Source: Blastocatellia bacterium (lineage in GTDB: Bacteria > Acidobacteriota > Blastocatellia > UBA7656 > JADIYM01). From it: a stretch of 64,000 bases of DNA. Shown piece by piece: positions 41,889 through 50,067 of this stretch. Made by a program: the position numbers and the translations under genes. Where the stretch lies: assembly GCA_021463145.1 (NCBI GenBank), contig JAJTWZ010000012.1, forward strand, positions 16,178 through 80,177, given 5' to 3'. Under the pieces are notes generated by a model that saw only the letters and a program-made list of their open reading frames with translations, was not told the origin of the DNA and did no database searches. How positions within the stretch are numbered: position 1 is the stretch's first letter; each line of letters starts with the position of its first letter.

Positions 41889-43169
41889 TCAATCCTTCCT
41901 GAGAGTAGTACCCGGCTGAACTGCTCTGGGCGAAACGATCGGCACGAAGAGTCTTGCCGGCGCATAGACTTCAATGTCGCCGCGAGTGACGAATGTCGAG
42001 AACGCCCTCACAGGACCTGGAGCGCGAACGTCCGTGGGCCTATCCGGAACGTACGAGACCATCACCTGGCCTTCAATCTGCTGCCAGACAAGCTGAGGCA
42101 GCCGCGAAGAATCGTCATCGGGCGCTACCATGAACAACTTTCCGCCTGAATCTCTGGTCGCTTCGACCATCTTGGAAGGAGCCTGTCCAAGTTGCTCGGC
42201 ATAATTCCGCAACTCGCGGCGCCGCCCGATGTAGGAGGGACTTTGGATGACGTTGATGACGCCGTTCATTCCGAAGGCTTCCTTTCGGATGCCCTCCTCC
42301 AGGTAGCGGCTCAGGTTGACGATATGGAGTGTCGCCCCCGATTCGCGAAGCAATTCCGAAGCGCGTCCATACGTGCCGTCGCGGCCCGCGTCGTCTACGC
42401 CGTCTGTCACCACCACGATCATCCGATGGCCGAGTTTGCCGGCGAGCAAGTCCGTCACCGCGTATGCCACGCTGTCCCATAGCTGACCGTCGAGTCCGGA
42501 TTGAAACTTCTCTTCGACGGCAGTCTCGGCCACGCGCGAGTCCTGTGTCCACGGCTGAATGAGGTCGATTCCGTCCGAGTACTGCACGAGTGCCACGTGG
42601 TCGTCTTCGCCGAGCGCATAGAGCAGGTCGTAAACGAGCTGCCGATGAACGGAAAGCTGCTTGGCCGGACCAATCTGGCGGCCAACGTCGAGCACGATCA
42701 CCAGCCAGAGAGGCCACCGTTCGATTGCCGTAGCTCGTTGACGAACTCCGTTCTCGATAATGCCGACGTCAGCGAGCGCAACGTTCGGGACGCGGCCGCC
42801 AGAGCGATTCACTATCGTCACCGGCACCCAGCGCGGAGCCGTCGGCACCAAGGCAGCCGAAGTTGCTGCGGCGACGTTGATGCGGTCGACCGCGTAGGCT
42901 CCGACCGGTCCCGCAACTGGTGCCGGAGCGCCAGCGGGCCGCGCAGTTGGCGCAACAGGGGCCGCTGTTCGTGGCGCGCCAGCGGAAGGCGCCGGACGCT
43001 CGAGCGGAACCCCGGCCGGCTTTGCGCCAGGCGCCAGTGCCGATGCCGGAGTACCTCGCTTTGCGCCGTCGTTCTTCTGCCTTGGGACAGGCGTCTGAGA
43101 TCGAACAGTCGCCGGCGACAGGGCAAACGTTGCCAGCATTCCAAAGACGAGAAGTCGTCGTAACGGCAC
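41889..43169 (-). CDS. Secreted VWFA-related domain protein (acidobacterial type)
   Basis: A 426-residue protein with signal peptide (MPLRRLLVFGMLATFALSP), an Ala/Pro-rich linker (residues ~25-90), then VTIVNRSGGRVPNVALADVGIIENGVRQ and a von Willebrand A fold: WLVIVLDVGRQIGPAKQLSVHRQLVYDLLYAL...DDHVALVQYSDG...GHRMIVVVTDGVDDAG. The usual metal-site DxSxS is replaced by DVGRQ, so metal binding may be lost. Similar VWFA-related proteins are abundant in Acidobacteria; they likely mediate protein binding in the periplasm. A membrane protein gene follows immediately. Confidence 0.88.
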   Translation of the reverse strand: MPLRRLLVFGMLATFALSPATVRSQTPVPRQKNDGAKRGTPASALAPGAKPAGVPLERPAPSAGAPRTAAPVAPTARPAGAPAPVAGPVGAYAVDRINVAAATSAALVPTAPRWVPVTIVNRSGGRVPNVALADVGIIENGVRQRATAIERWPLWLVIVLDVGRQIGPAKQLSVHRQLVYDLLYALGEDDHVALVQYSDGIDLIQPWTQDSRVAETAVEEKFQSGLDGQLWDSVAYAVTDLLAGKLGHRMIVVVTDGVDDAGRDGTYGRASELLRESGATLHIVNLSRYLEEGIRKEAFGMNGVINVIQSPSYIGRRRELRNYAEQLGQAPSKMVEATRDSGGKLFMVAPDDDSSRLPQLVWQQIEGQVMVSYVPDRPTDVRAPGPVRAFSTFVTRGDIEVYAPARLFVPIVSPRAVQPGTTLRKD

Positions 43170-43321
43170 GGCACCTCCCAGCGGTCGAGAAACTTGCCGT
43201 CAGTGTACACGACGACGGCGGCCCTCGCGCCGGGAACAAAGTCGAATATCGTTTCAACCGTCCGTATTGCTGGCCGTGGCCGGCGTTGACCGGACTCGAG
43301 AGGGTCCGCTACCGTCCGGGA

Positions 43322-43963
43322 GTGACCGCCGAATTGCCGCCCGATTCGACTCCGTCCATGACGGTCTTTCGCCCTACGCGAAGATGTCCCAAGTGCGGAC
43401 TCGTCAATGTCACCGGCGCAAAGCGGTGCCGGCGCTGCGAGCGGGTCCTCGAGGCATTCGACCGCGGCGAGGCTTCGGAGAGGTTAGTGAACCGGATGCG
43501 GTCGCGGCGCCGGATGTTCGGCATCGCTATCGCGCTCTCGATCGGAGCGCTCGTGGTGATGGGGATCGGCCTGAAGTGGCGCCTGGATTCCGCCTCGCGA
43601 TTCGGAGAGGAGTCCCGGGCGGTCGACGCGGACGTAACGACGCTCCTGCGCGGTGCGCGCACCGATGCGGCAATACTCGTCGAGGCTTTCGACGATCGCG
43701 AGTTCACGGCCTTGCTTGCTGCTCAGGGACCGATCTGGGCCGAGCGCCAGCTCTCGTGTGAGACGCTTCGCGACCGGGCACGCGAACTGGCGCCTCGCGG
43801 CGAACAGCAGACCCGTATTGCCGCCGACATCGAAAGGAGACTCGACGAAGTGAGCGCGGCTTCGGCTCAGTTGGCGCGGGCAGCCGAATCGTCCGATATC
43901 GCGGCCGGCCGCGCAGCCGCCGCGCAGTTGATAGCCAGCGCAGTTGATAACCAGCAAGGATAG
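43322..43963 (+). CDS. Zinc-ribbon membrane protein
   Basis: A 213-residue protein. An N-terminal zinc ribbon TRRCPKCGLVNVTGAKRCRRCERVL (two CxxC knuckles) is followed by a membrane helix (FGIAIALSIGALVVMGIGL) and an outer helical coiled region (RTDAAILVEAFDD; DIERRLDEVSAASAQLARAAESSD). The start is GTG 43322; ATG 43358 (MTVFRPTRRCPKCG) is equally plausible, neither having a strong ribosome site. Function unknown; it stands divergent to the VWFA gene. Confidence 0.75.
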   Translation: MTAELPPDSTPSMTVFRPTRRCPKCGLVNVTGAKRCRRCERVLEAFDRGEASERLVNRMRSRRRMFGIAIALSIGALVVMGIGLKWRLDSASRFGEESRAVDADVTTLLRGARTDAAILVEAFDDREFTALLAAQGPIWAERQLSCETLRDRARELAPRGEQQTRIAADIERRLDEVSAASAQLARAAESSDIAAGRAAAAQLIASAVDNQQG

Positions 43964-44015
43964 CGGAGCGGAAATCGGCGATTCTTGAGGTGAGCGTCCT
44001 AGAACAACCGCAGCG

Positions 44016-44372
44016 TCAGACCTGCCCGACCCGCCTCGCGTAGTAGCGCTCGAATCCGGCAGCAGCGGCATCGAGCTCCGCGTCATCGAGCAACTCGCCG
44101 TCAGCCGTGGGGGCAGCCGCTGGCCGGCCGTCTTCCCCAGGTTCGATTCGGAACGCCCCGGTTGGCGTTTCGATGTCGACGGCACCATCGAAAACCTCGT
44201 CAGACAGGATTGCCACGTAACCGCCGCCACCGTACGAATAGATCTTCTCGTCGCCTGCGGCAATGAACGCCACCGTATGTTCACGGTGGAGGCGTTCGAC
44301 GACCTCGATGAGACGGGCTAGTCCGGCACTCCCGGTCATCGGCGAATCGGCTTCGGCGTTTGCATCGCTCAT
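44016..44372 (-). CDS. Hypothetical protein, 118 residues
   Basis: Starts at ATG 44372 (MSDANAEADSPMTGSAGLARLIEVVERLHREHTVAFIAAGDEKI) as the upstream extension is basic and lacks a ribosome site. Acidic protein with a beta-rich middle (YGGGGYVAILSDEVFDGAVDIETPTGAFRIEPGE) and an acidic helical C terminus. No family is recognised. Confidence 0.65.
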   Translation of the reverse strand: MSDANAEADSPMTGSAGLARLIEVVERLHREHTVAFIAAGDEKIYSYGGGGYVAILSDEVFDGAVDIETPTGAFRIEPGEDGRPAAAPTADGELLDDAELDAAAAGFERYYARRVGQV

Positions 44373-44537
44373 GCGTCGGCGATGATAGCACCCTCGCAGC
44401 GATTCAAGTCGCCGCCTCGAGTTGAAAAGTTCTCTCACAATCTGTCGACGCGCCGGACTCGGCCAAATCCGCATGTGAGACGCGAAGTCGCCGCCAGCGG
44501 CGCGCATGGTGCTATCCTTGAAGCCCCCACCGGATCT

Positions 44538-45809
44538 ATGGGCTCAGCCTGCGCACACTTTCGCCCGACTGGCTGCGGCCGGTTCTCGATCCTGGTGGCG
44601 ATCGCTCTGATCGTCGCCGGTCAGTTGACGATTGTCCGGGGACAGGGAAACGTGAGCTTCGATCGGCTCGTGGCGCTTGGTGACGGCCAGACTGCGGGAT
44701 TTCAGGATGGAGCGCTTCGCGAAGCGAGCCAGTCGCGTTCCTGGGTCAAGCTGTTGGCAGAGTCAGCCGAAGCTGATTTCGAGTTGCCGCTCATCGGAGA
44801 TCCCGGACTGCCGGCACCGAGTTCGATCACTGGACTCGGACTCCTCCTTCAGCGTCCGGGAACCTGTGAGTACGGCGAGTTCGACACTGCGACCGGTGTA
44901 AGCCCTGGCCGTCTCGACCCGGAACGCGCGCCCGCAAACCTGGCAGTCCCGTATCACCGGATAGGCGACGCACTCGACCGGCGATGGAACATCGAACCTG
45001 GCAATCCAAACGATCCGGACACGTTCGAGGATTACATTCTCGGGATTCCTGCCGCGTCGCTTGGATCGCCGCCACGGTCACAGGTCGAGACCGCCGTCTC
45101 CTTGAATCCGACGTTCGTTGCCGTGTGGCTCGGCCCGATGGACCTCTTGCTGCCGGCGCTCGCCGGTGAGGTCGAGGCGGGAACGCTTCCAACCGGGCCA
45201 GCGTTCGAGCAGCGACTCGTCGAGGTGCTAGCCAGGTTGTCTGCGGCCGGCGCCGAAGGCGTCGTGCTCAACATCCCCGAAGTGACTTCGACGGCGCTGG
45301 TCGTGTCGGCGAAGGAACTCAAGCGGCGAACCGGTCTCTCGAACAAGCAGCTTCGAAACAGACTTGGAGTCGAAAAATCGTCGTCGGTGCTCGTCACATC
45401 GCTTCCAACGATCGACGCAATCGTCCGAGGTCAGGCGGCCGGTCCGCTCGACACGTCACAGATTCTGGACAAACAGGAGTTGCGCAGACTGGGCGATGCC
45501 GTAGCCGCGTGGAACGAAGCCATCGAGCGGCGCGCCAGGCTCATCGGGTGGGCGCACGTCGACCTTCACGCGCTCTTCGATCGATACCGGCGCCGCGGCG
45601 TCAGGATCGACGGCGTGGGAGTTTTCAACACCGGATACCTTGGCGGACTCTACGGTCTCGACGGATTCCATCTGTCGAATACCGGTCAGGCCCTGGTTGC
45701 CGCGGCGGCGGTCGACGCCATCAACGTCCATTACGGAACGAGCCTGCAGCAGCCACCTGTCGCGGCCACGGCAATGACCGACCCCCACACGTGCGCGATC
45801 GAGCGTTGA
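44538..45809 (+). CDS. Secreted SGNH-like protein, copy 2, nucleophile Ser replaced by Gly
   Basis: A 423-residue paralogue of the SGNH hydrolase at 23908-25239. ATG 44538 gives an N-terminal signal (RFSILVAIALIVAGQLTIV). The order of blocks is retained: FDRLVALGDGQTAGFQDGAL, WLGPMDLLLPAL, GVFNTGYLGGLYGLDGFHLSNTGQALVAAAAVDAINVHYGTSL. But the GDSL Ser is Gly (GDGQ), and the block III Asn (GSND in copy 1) is changed (GPMD), so it is probably catalytically dead and binds rather than cleaves its ligand. Confidence 0.88.
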   Translation: MGSACAHFRPTGCGRFSILVAIALIVAGQLTIVRGQGNVSFDRLVALGDGQTAGFQDGALREASQSRSWVKLLAESAEADFELPLIGDPGLPAPSSITGLGLLLQRPGTCEYGEFDTATGVSPGRLDPERAPANLAVPYHRIGDALDRRWNIEPGNPNDPDTFEDYILGIPAASLGSPPRSQVETAVSLNPTFVAVWLGPMDLLLPALAGEVEAGTLPTGPAFEQRLVEVLARLSAAGAEGVVLNIPEVTSTALVVSAKELKRRTGLSNKQLRNRLGVEKSSSVLVTSLPTIDAIVRGQAAGPLDTSQILDKQELRRLGDAVAAWNEAIERRARLIGWAHVDLHALFDRYRRRGVRIDGVGVFNTGYLGGLYGLDGFHLSNTGQALVAAAAVDAINVHYGTSLQQPPVAATAMTDPHTCAIER

Positions 45810-45834
45810 GATTGAAGCGCGCGGACGGCGCCGG

Positions 45835-47280
45835 TCAGCTTTCGGTAAACGGTTGGATAATCGCCGTTCCAGCGTGTGATCTCAGCTTGCCCATCTCGCG
45901 CTGTGCTTCCTCGCGTGACTGGAAGCGGCCGACGCGCACCCGAAACCAGACTCCTTTCCCGCCGAGGTCAGCCCTCATCACGTAAGCGTCGAACCCGGCT
46001 GACTTGAGCGAGTCCGCGAACTGCTTCGCATCCGCTTCGTTCGGACTGCTGCGAACCTGGATCGTAAATCCCCCGGTATCCGCCGCCGGCTTCGATGAAA
46101 CCGGTGGCATCGGGTCGTTGGCTGCAGGCCCCTCAGTCGACGCGCCCGGCGTTGCCGTTGGCGCCGTCGATGGTGCTGTCGCCGGACTGGCAGGCGCGGA
46201 AGGCGCCGAATCCCCGGGCGCGCTTGCAACCGGCGCCGCCTGCGAAGCGGGCGCTGCAGGCTGGGTCGACATCCGGCCCACGATCAGGTCCTTCAATACG
46301 AACTGCCAAGCCAGACCCAGGCACACGGCAACCACCAGGACAGCCACGATCGCGAGCAGGCCGAACCTCGAGCGGGCCTCAGGTTCCTGCACCTCGGGCG
46401 CCACCCAGGCCCGCTGTTGGTCGACCGCCATCTCGCTTGGCGTCATCCGGTTCTCACTGCCTCGTAGTGTGGGTGGTTCAACTGGATCGGGCGCGGCGGT
46501 CTGTTCATCCCGCTCGAGGCCAGCCGGACGCTCGAAAGGCGCGGTCGGCAGCAACTCCTGCTCGTCGAGCGGCTCCTGACGCCGAGCCACGGAAGCTTCA
46601 GTTTCGAGCGCTGGAAAGTCGAGTGCCGACATGGGCTGGGTGACGGAGATCGACTGAGGAAGCGAGATCGGCGGCGGCACAGGCCTGAAAGTTGACTGCC
46701 CGCCTGAAGTCGACGCAGTCTGAGCGATCTCAGCGCTGTCAGCGCTCAGGGAGCCAAACGCGACAGTCTTGGAAGCGCCCGGCCCCGGATCGGGTGTCGT
46801 GGCGGCGAAGTCCGTGATTGATGAAGTGGTTTCCGCCGTTGCAGGAAACCCGATGTCGATCACGTCATCGACCGGCAGTCGAGCTCCCTCGACCGGCTCG
46901 ATCGGAGGAAGATCGAGTACGTCGTCACCTTGAAGTCTCTCGAGCGCGTCCCGCGGGATGCTGCCGGTCACACGCTTCGGAGGCTCGGAAGCGATCGCAG
47001 GCGCCACGCCGCTCTCGGAAGCCATCTGACGCGTCAGAGTCGCTTCCGCAGCGAGCGACTCGAAGAAGCGCATTGCCGACGGCGGCACGTTCGGATCGGC
47101 GTCCGGAACGGCCGGTCGCGTCGGCATCGACGATGGCTGCGCCATCGCATCGGTGTTGCCGAGCGGATCCACCCGAACGGTCGCGCGGCAACTCCAGCAC
47201 GTGAACGAAGTCCCTCCAACAGGAATCCTCGTCGTGTCGATCTGGTAGTTCCGCTTGCAGTTCGGGCACGCGATGACCAT
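45835..47280 (-). CDS. Zinc-ribbon (MJ0042 type) and SPOR domain membrane protein
   Basis: A 481-residue protein. N-terminal MJ0042-type zinc finger VIACPNCKRNYQIDTTRIPVGGTSFTCWSCRATVRVDP (two CxxC). A long Pro/Ala/Asp-rich disordered region follows to a membrane helix (FGLLAIVAVLVVAVCLGLAWQFVL) at about residues 300-325, then an Ala/Pro linker and a C-terminal SPOR domain (GFTIQVRSSPNEADAKQFADSLKSAGFDAYVMRADLGGKGVWFRVRVGRF). SPOR domains bind denuded glycans at the division septum. Likely a septal or envelope protein with a cytosolic zinc finger. Confidence 0.88.
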   Translation of the reverse strand: MVIACPNCKRNYQIDTTRIPVGGTSFTCWSCRATVRVDPLGNTDAMAQPSSMPTRPAVPDADPNVPPSAMRFFESLAAEATLTRQMASESGVAPAIASEPPKRVTGSIPRDALERLQGDDVLDLPPIEPVEGARLPVDDVIDIGFPATAETTSSITDFAATTPDPGPGASKTVAFGSLSADSAEIAQTASTSGGQSTFRPVPPPISLPQSISVTQPMSALDFPALETEASVARRQEPLDEQELLPTAPFERPAGLERDEQTAAPDPVEPPTLRGSENRMTPSEMAVDQQRAWVAPEVQEPEARSRFGLLAIVAVLVVAVCLGLAWQFVLKDLIVGRMSTQPAAPASQAAPVASAPGDSAPSAPASPATAPSTAPTATPGASTEGPAANDPMPPVSSKPAADTGGFTIQVRSSPNEADAKQFADSLKSAGFDAYVMRADLGGKGVWFRVRVGRFQSREEAQREMGKLRSHAGTAIIQPFTES

Positions 47281-47423
47281 TCGGCTGTCTCCAAGATGTT
47301 TCGATCAGGTGAGGCACTATGAATCGCACGTGCGCAACCATCTTGTCAATTCTCCCGGGCTGAACCTCTTGCGCGGTAGTCGCCTCGCCGATAGTCTTCG
47401 CCAGGAAGGAGACACTGCGACTC

Positions 47424-48026
47424 GTGATCCGCAAGCTATGCCTCGCATTCGTTGTCCTGCTCGTTCCGGTCGCTGCCTGGGCGCCGGCAAGCGCGCAGAC
47501 CGGGTCCGCCAAGGTCTCGAAGTCGCGGGGAAAGGCGAGGCCGTCAGGCAAATCGTCGAAGGCCGCGAAGCCATCGGTGTCTAGTTTCGAGACGCGGCGC
47601 GCCGACTGGATTCGACGCAAAGAAGCGGCGAACGCCACCGGCGCGGCCGGGCCGGACCCGCTGGAGCAGTACCTCGTGAGCGAAGTGATCGTCACGGGAC
47701 TCTTCGAAACTGACTCCGGGTTTGGCGTATTCCTGCACGCAACTCCAACCGGCAACACATTCTTCGCGACGAACGGGGCAAAGCTCTTCAATGGACGGCT
47801 CGTTTCGATCGAGAAACGCACCGGCGGCTTCGCCGACGACGCCCAGATCGTCTTCGAGGAATTGGGCACCAAGAGAGGGGCGCAGCGAATAGTGAAGCGG
47901 GTCGTTCCGGTGCCATCGAAGGTGGAACAGGCAGAACCTCCCCCACCGCCCCCGGCTGAGAAGCCGGCCGAAGCGACCAGGGACAGAAAGCCCGACGAAG
48001 AGAAGCCGCCCGTCCAGTTGCATTGA
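47424..48026 (+). CDS. Secreted protein with PilP-like beta segment
   Basis: A 200-residue protein from GTG 47424 (AGGAAGGAG upstream). Signal peptide MIRKLCLAFVVLLVPVAAWAPASA, a basic low-complexity stretch, then a beta-rich core (DPLEQYLVSEVIVTGLFETDSGFGVFLHATPTGNTFFATNGAKLFNGRLVSIEKRTGGFADDAQIVFEE) that resembles PilP-type domains, and a Pro-rich tail (EPPPPPPAEK). No other pilus genes are visible, so the role is unclear. It precedes the Rrf2 regulator by a 4-bp frame overlap or ~40 bp if the regulator starts at 48065. Confidence 0.75.
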   Translation: MIRKLCLAFVVLLVPVAAWAPASAQTGSAKVSKSRGKARPSGKSSKAAKPSVSSFETRRADWIRRKEAANATGAAGPDPLEQYLVSEVIVTGLFETDSGFGVFLHATPTGNTFFATNGAKLFNGRLVSIEKRTGGFADDAQIVFEELGTKRGAQRIVKRVVPVPSKVEQAEPPPPPPAEKPAEATRDRKPDEEKPPVQLH

Positions 48027-48064
48027 CGCTTCGACTGCCTGCGTCCAGTATTGTCGGCGTGCTG

Positions 48065-48544
48065 ATGATCTCGACAAAGGGTGACTACGGATTGCGCGCG
48101 GCGATCGACCTGGCGCGCAACTACTCTTCGACCGATCCGGTTCAAGTCAAAGACATTGCCGAACGTCAGGACGTTCCGAAGGACTATCTTTCGCTGATCA
48201 TGGTGGATCTCCGAAAGGCGGGCGTCGTCGAGAGTGTACGGGGACCACGAGGTGGATACCGGCTTACCCGACCGCCCACCGAGATCAGCATGGGTGAAGT
48301 GCTCGAGATCCTGGAGGGCCCCATACAGATGCTCGAGTGCGCCTCGACCGCTCCCGCTGCCGTCGAGCACCGTTGCTCGCAGCATTCGGGTTGCTCGATG
48401 AGGAACGTCTGGTCCTACCTCACTGAGACGATCGCCGAAGTCCTCTATCGGACGACACTGGAACAGTTGTGCTCCCCTGACCTTGTTCCACTCCAGATTG
48501 AGTCCAAAAAATCGAGCGCGAGGCGCTCGCGAGCCACCGCCTAG
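48065..48544 (+). CDS. Rrf2-family transcription regulator
   Basis: A 159-residue Rrf2 protein from ATG 48065 (MISTKGDYGLRAAIDLARNYSS). The winged helix includes VQVKDIAERQDVPKDYLSLIMVDLRKAGVVESVRGPRGGYRLTRPPTEISMGEVLEILEG. Three Cys (ECASTAP; HRCSQHSGCSMRNVW) match the cluster-binding positions of IscR-type members. CymR-type Rrf2 proteins control cysteine genes; this gene is 97 bp upstream of cysM, so it probably regulates the cysteine cluster by Fe-S or thiol status (inference). Confidence 0.9.
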   Translation: MISTKGDYGLRAAIDLARNYSSTDPVQVKDIAERQDVPKDYLSLIMVDLRKAGVVESVRGPRGGYRLTRPPTEISMGEVLEILEGPIQMLECASTAPAAVEHRCSQHSGCSMRNVWSYLTETIAEVLYRTTLEQLCSPDLVPLQIESKKSSARRSRATA

Positions 48545-48640
48545 ACCCCGCTCGGCAGACCCGCCAAAACTTGAGCTTGCCACTTAGGTATAGATCGGCC
48601 TATCGTCTCGTGCTGAACTTGCGAGGATGGCAATGAACCG

Positions 48641-49591
48641 ATGGCGACGGTGGTGGCAGATCACTCCGGGGCGGTTAAGTCGACGATCGACGGGCTGATC
48701 GGCAACACCCCGCTCATTCGGCTGGCTCGTCTCGACGCAGCAGTACCGGGTGTGGCCCTTTACGGGAAGGCCGAATGGCTCAATCCTGGCGGCAGCGTGA
48801 AGGATCGCGCCGCACTGGCAATGATTCGCGACGGGGAGCGGAACGGGCTTCTGACGCGTCAGAAGACATTGCTCGATGCGACCTCGGGAAATACCGGCAT
48901 CGCCTACGCGATGCTCGGTGCGTCTCGTGGGTATCGCGTCCGCCTGTGCCTGCCGTCGAATGCAAACGAGGAACGAAAGCGAATTCTCGCGATCTATGGC
49001 GCCGAACTTGTGTTGACCGATCCGGCGGAAGGGTCGGACGGAGCGATCCTCGCGGCACGGGCGATCTATGAACAGGATCCGGAACGCTACTTCTATCCGG
49101 ACCAGTACAACAATCCGAACAACTGGATGGCGCATTACGAAACGACCGGCCCCGAGATCTGGTCGCAGACCGGCGGTGAAATCACGCACTTTGTCGCCGC
49201 ACTTGGGACGACGGGAACATTCACTGGCGCTGGCCGGCGGCTGCGCGAACTCAATCCGCGGATTCGCCTCGTGAGCGTCGAACCTGATGGCCCCTTTCAC
49301 GGACTCGAGGGAATGAAGCATCTCGAGTCCGCGATTGTCCCCGGCATCTTCGATCCAAAACTTGCCGACGAGCGTATCGGCGTATCCACGGAGCGCGCCT
49401 ACGTGATGGCAAGACGGCTCGCGCGTGATGAAGGTCTGTTCGTCGGCGTGAGCTCGGCCGCGGCGGTCGTTGCGTGTCTCGACCTCGCCGAACGCGTCGG
49501 GAAAGGCGTGATCGTCACGGTGCTTGCCGATGGCGGGCTGAGATATCTGAGCGAGAGGTTCTGGTTCGTCGGCGACGAGGTGCCGCGATGA
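48641..49591 (+). CDS. cysM: Cysteine synthase, CysM type (CysO-dependent O-phosphoserine sulfhydrylase-like)
   Basis: A 316-residue PLP enzyme of the OASS family. PLP Lys is in WLNPGGSVKDRAAL; the phosphate loop is LGTTGTFTGAG (GTTGT); the substrate loop is DATSGNTGIAYAM. Position with a JAMM protease and a CysO-MoeZ fusion mirrors the mycobacterial mec-cysO-cysM set, where CysM uses O-phosphoserine and thiocarboxylated CysO as sulfur donor. This is context-based; the substrate cannot be read from sequence alone. Its stop overlaps the start of the JAMM gene (ATGA). Confidence 0.9.
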   Translation: MATVVADHSGAVKSTIDGLIGNTPLIRLARLDAAVPGVALYGKAEWLNPGGSVKDRAALAMIRDGERNGLLTRQKTLLDATSGNTGIAYAMLGASRGYRVRLCLPSNANEERKRILAIYGAELVLTDPAEGSDGAILAARAIYEQDPERYFYPDQYNNPNNWMAHYETTGPEIWSQTGGEITHFVAALGTTGTFTGAGRRLRELNPRIRLVSVEPDGPFHGLEGMKHLESAIVPGIFDPKLADERIGVSTERAYVMARRLARDEGLFVGVSSAAAVVACLDLAERVGKGVIVTVLADGGLRYLSERFWFVGDEVPR

Positions 49592-50016
49592 CACTGCGAT
49601 TGAGTATCGAACTCGCTGGCGAGATCGCCCGGCACGGCGAACGCGGTTTTCCCCACGAAATCTGCGGCCTCCTGCTCGGCCGGGCCGGGCCCGGCGACGA
49701 CCGCAGAGTTGTGGAGCTATTCGAGCTCATAAACGAAAGAACGGATTCGCAGACGAACCGATACGCCGTCAGCGCCCGCTCGATGCTTGCGGGCGAGCGC
49801 CGCGCAATCGAGATCGGACTTGACGTCGTCGGCTATTACCATTCGCACCCGAATGCACCGGCAGTGCCAAGCGGCTACGACCTCGAGCACGCGACCTGGC
49901 CGGGGGTCTCGTATCCGATAGTGTCGGTTCGCGACGGAGTTGCAGTCGACCTCCGCAGTTGGACGCTTGCCGATGACCGCTCCGCCTTTGTCGGCGAGCC
50001 CGTCGAGCACGAATAA
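49588..50016 (+). CDS. JAMM/JAB1 zinc metalloprotease (Mec+-like)
   Basis: A 142-residue JAMM protein from ATG 49588, overlapping the cysM stop. The motif is complete: a Glu in FPHEICGLLLGR, and GYYHSHPNAPAVPSGYDLEHA (HxHx(n)SxxD). In Mycobacterium, Mec+ cleaves the cysteine adduct off CysO. Here it sits between cysM and the CysO-MoeZ fusion, and so probably releases cysteine from CysO, and possibly also separates CysO from the fused MoeZ part. The start excludes the long basic upstream frame. Confidence 0.92.
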   Translation: MTLRLSIELAGEIARHGERGFPHEICGLLLGRAGPGDDRRVVELFELINERTDSQTNRYAVSARSMLAGERRAIEIGLDVVGYYHSHPNAPAVPSGYDLEHATWPGVSYPIVSVRDGVAVDLRSWTLADDRSAFVGEPVEHE

Positions 50017-50067
50017 CCTACATCGGCGGCTTTAAGTGGCAATCGTCGCCCAAAGAAGGATCCGACC

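Noticed and set aside
46925..48583. 552-residue minus-strand frame
   Set aside because: Overlaps the SPOR gene in another frame and is antisense to the secreted protein and Rrf2 genes.
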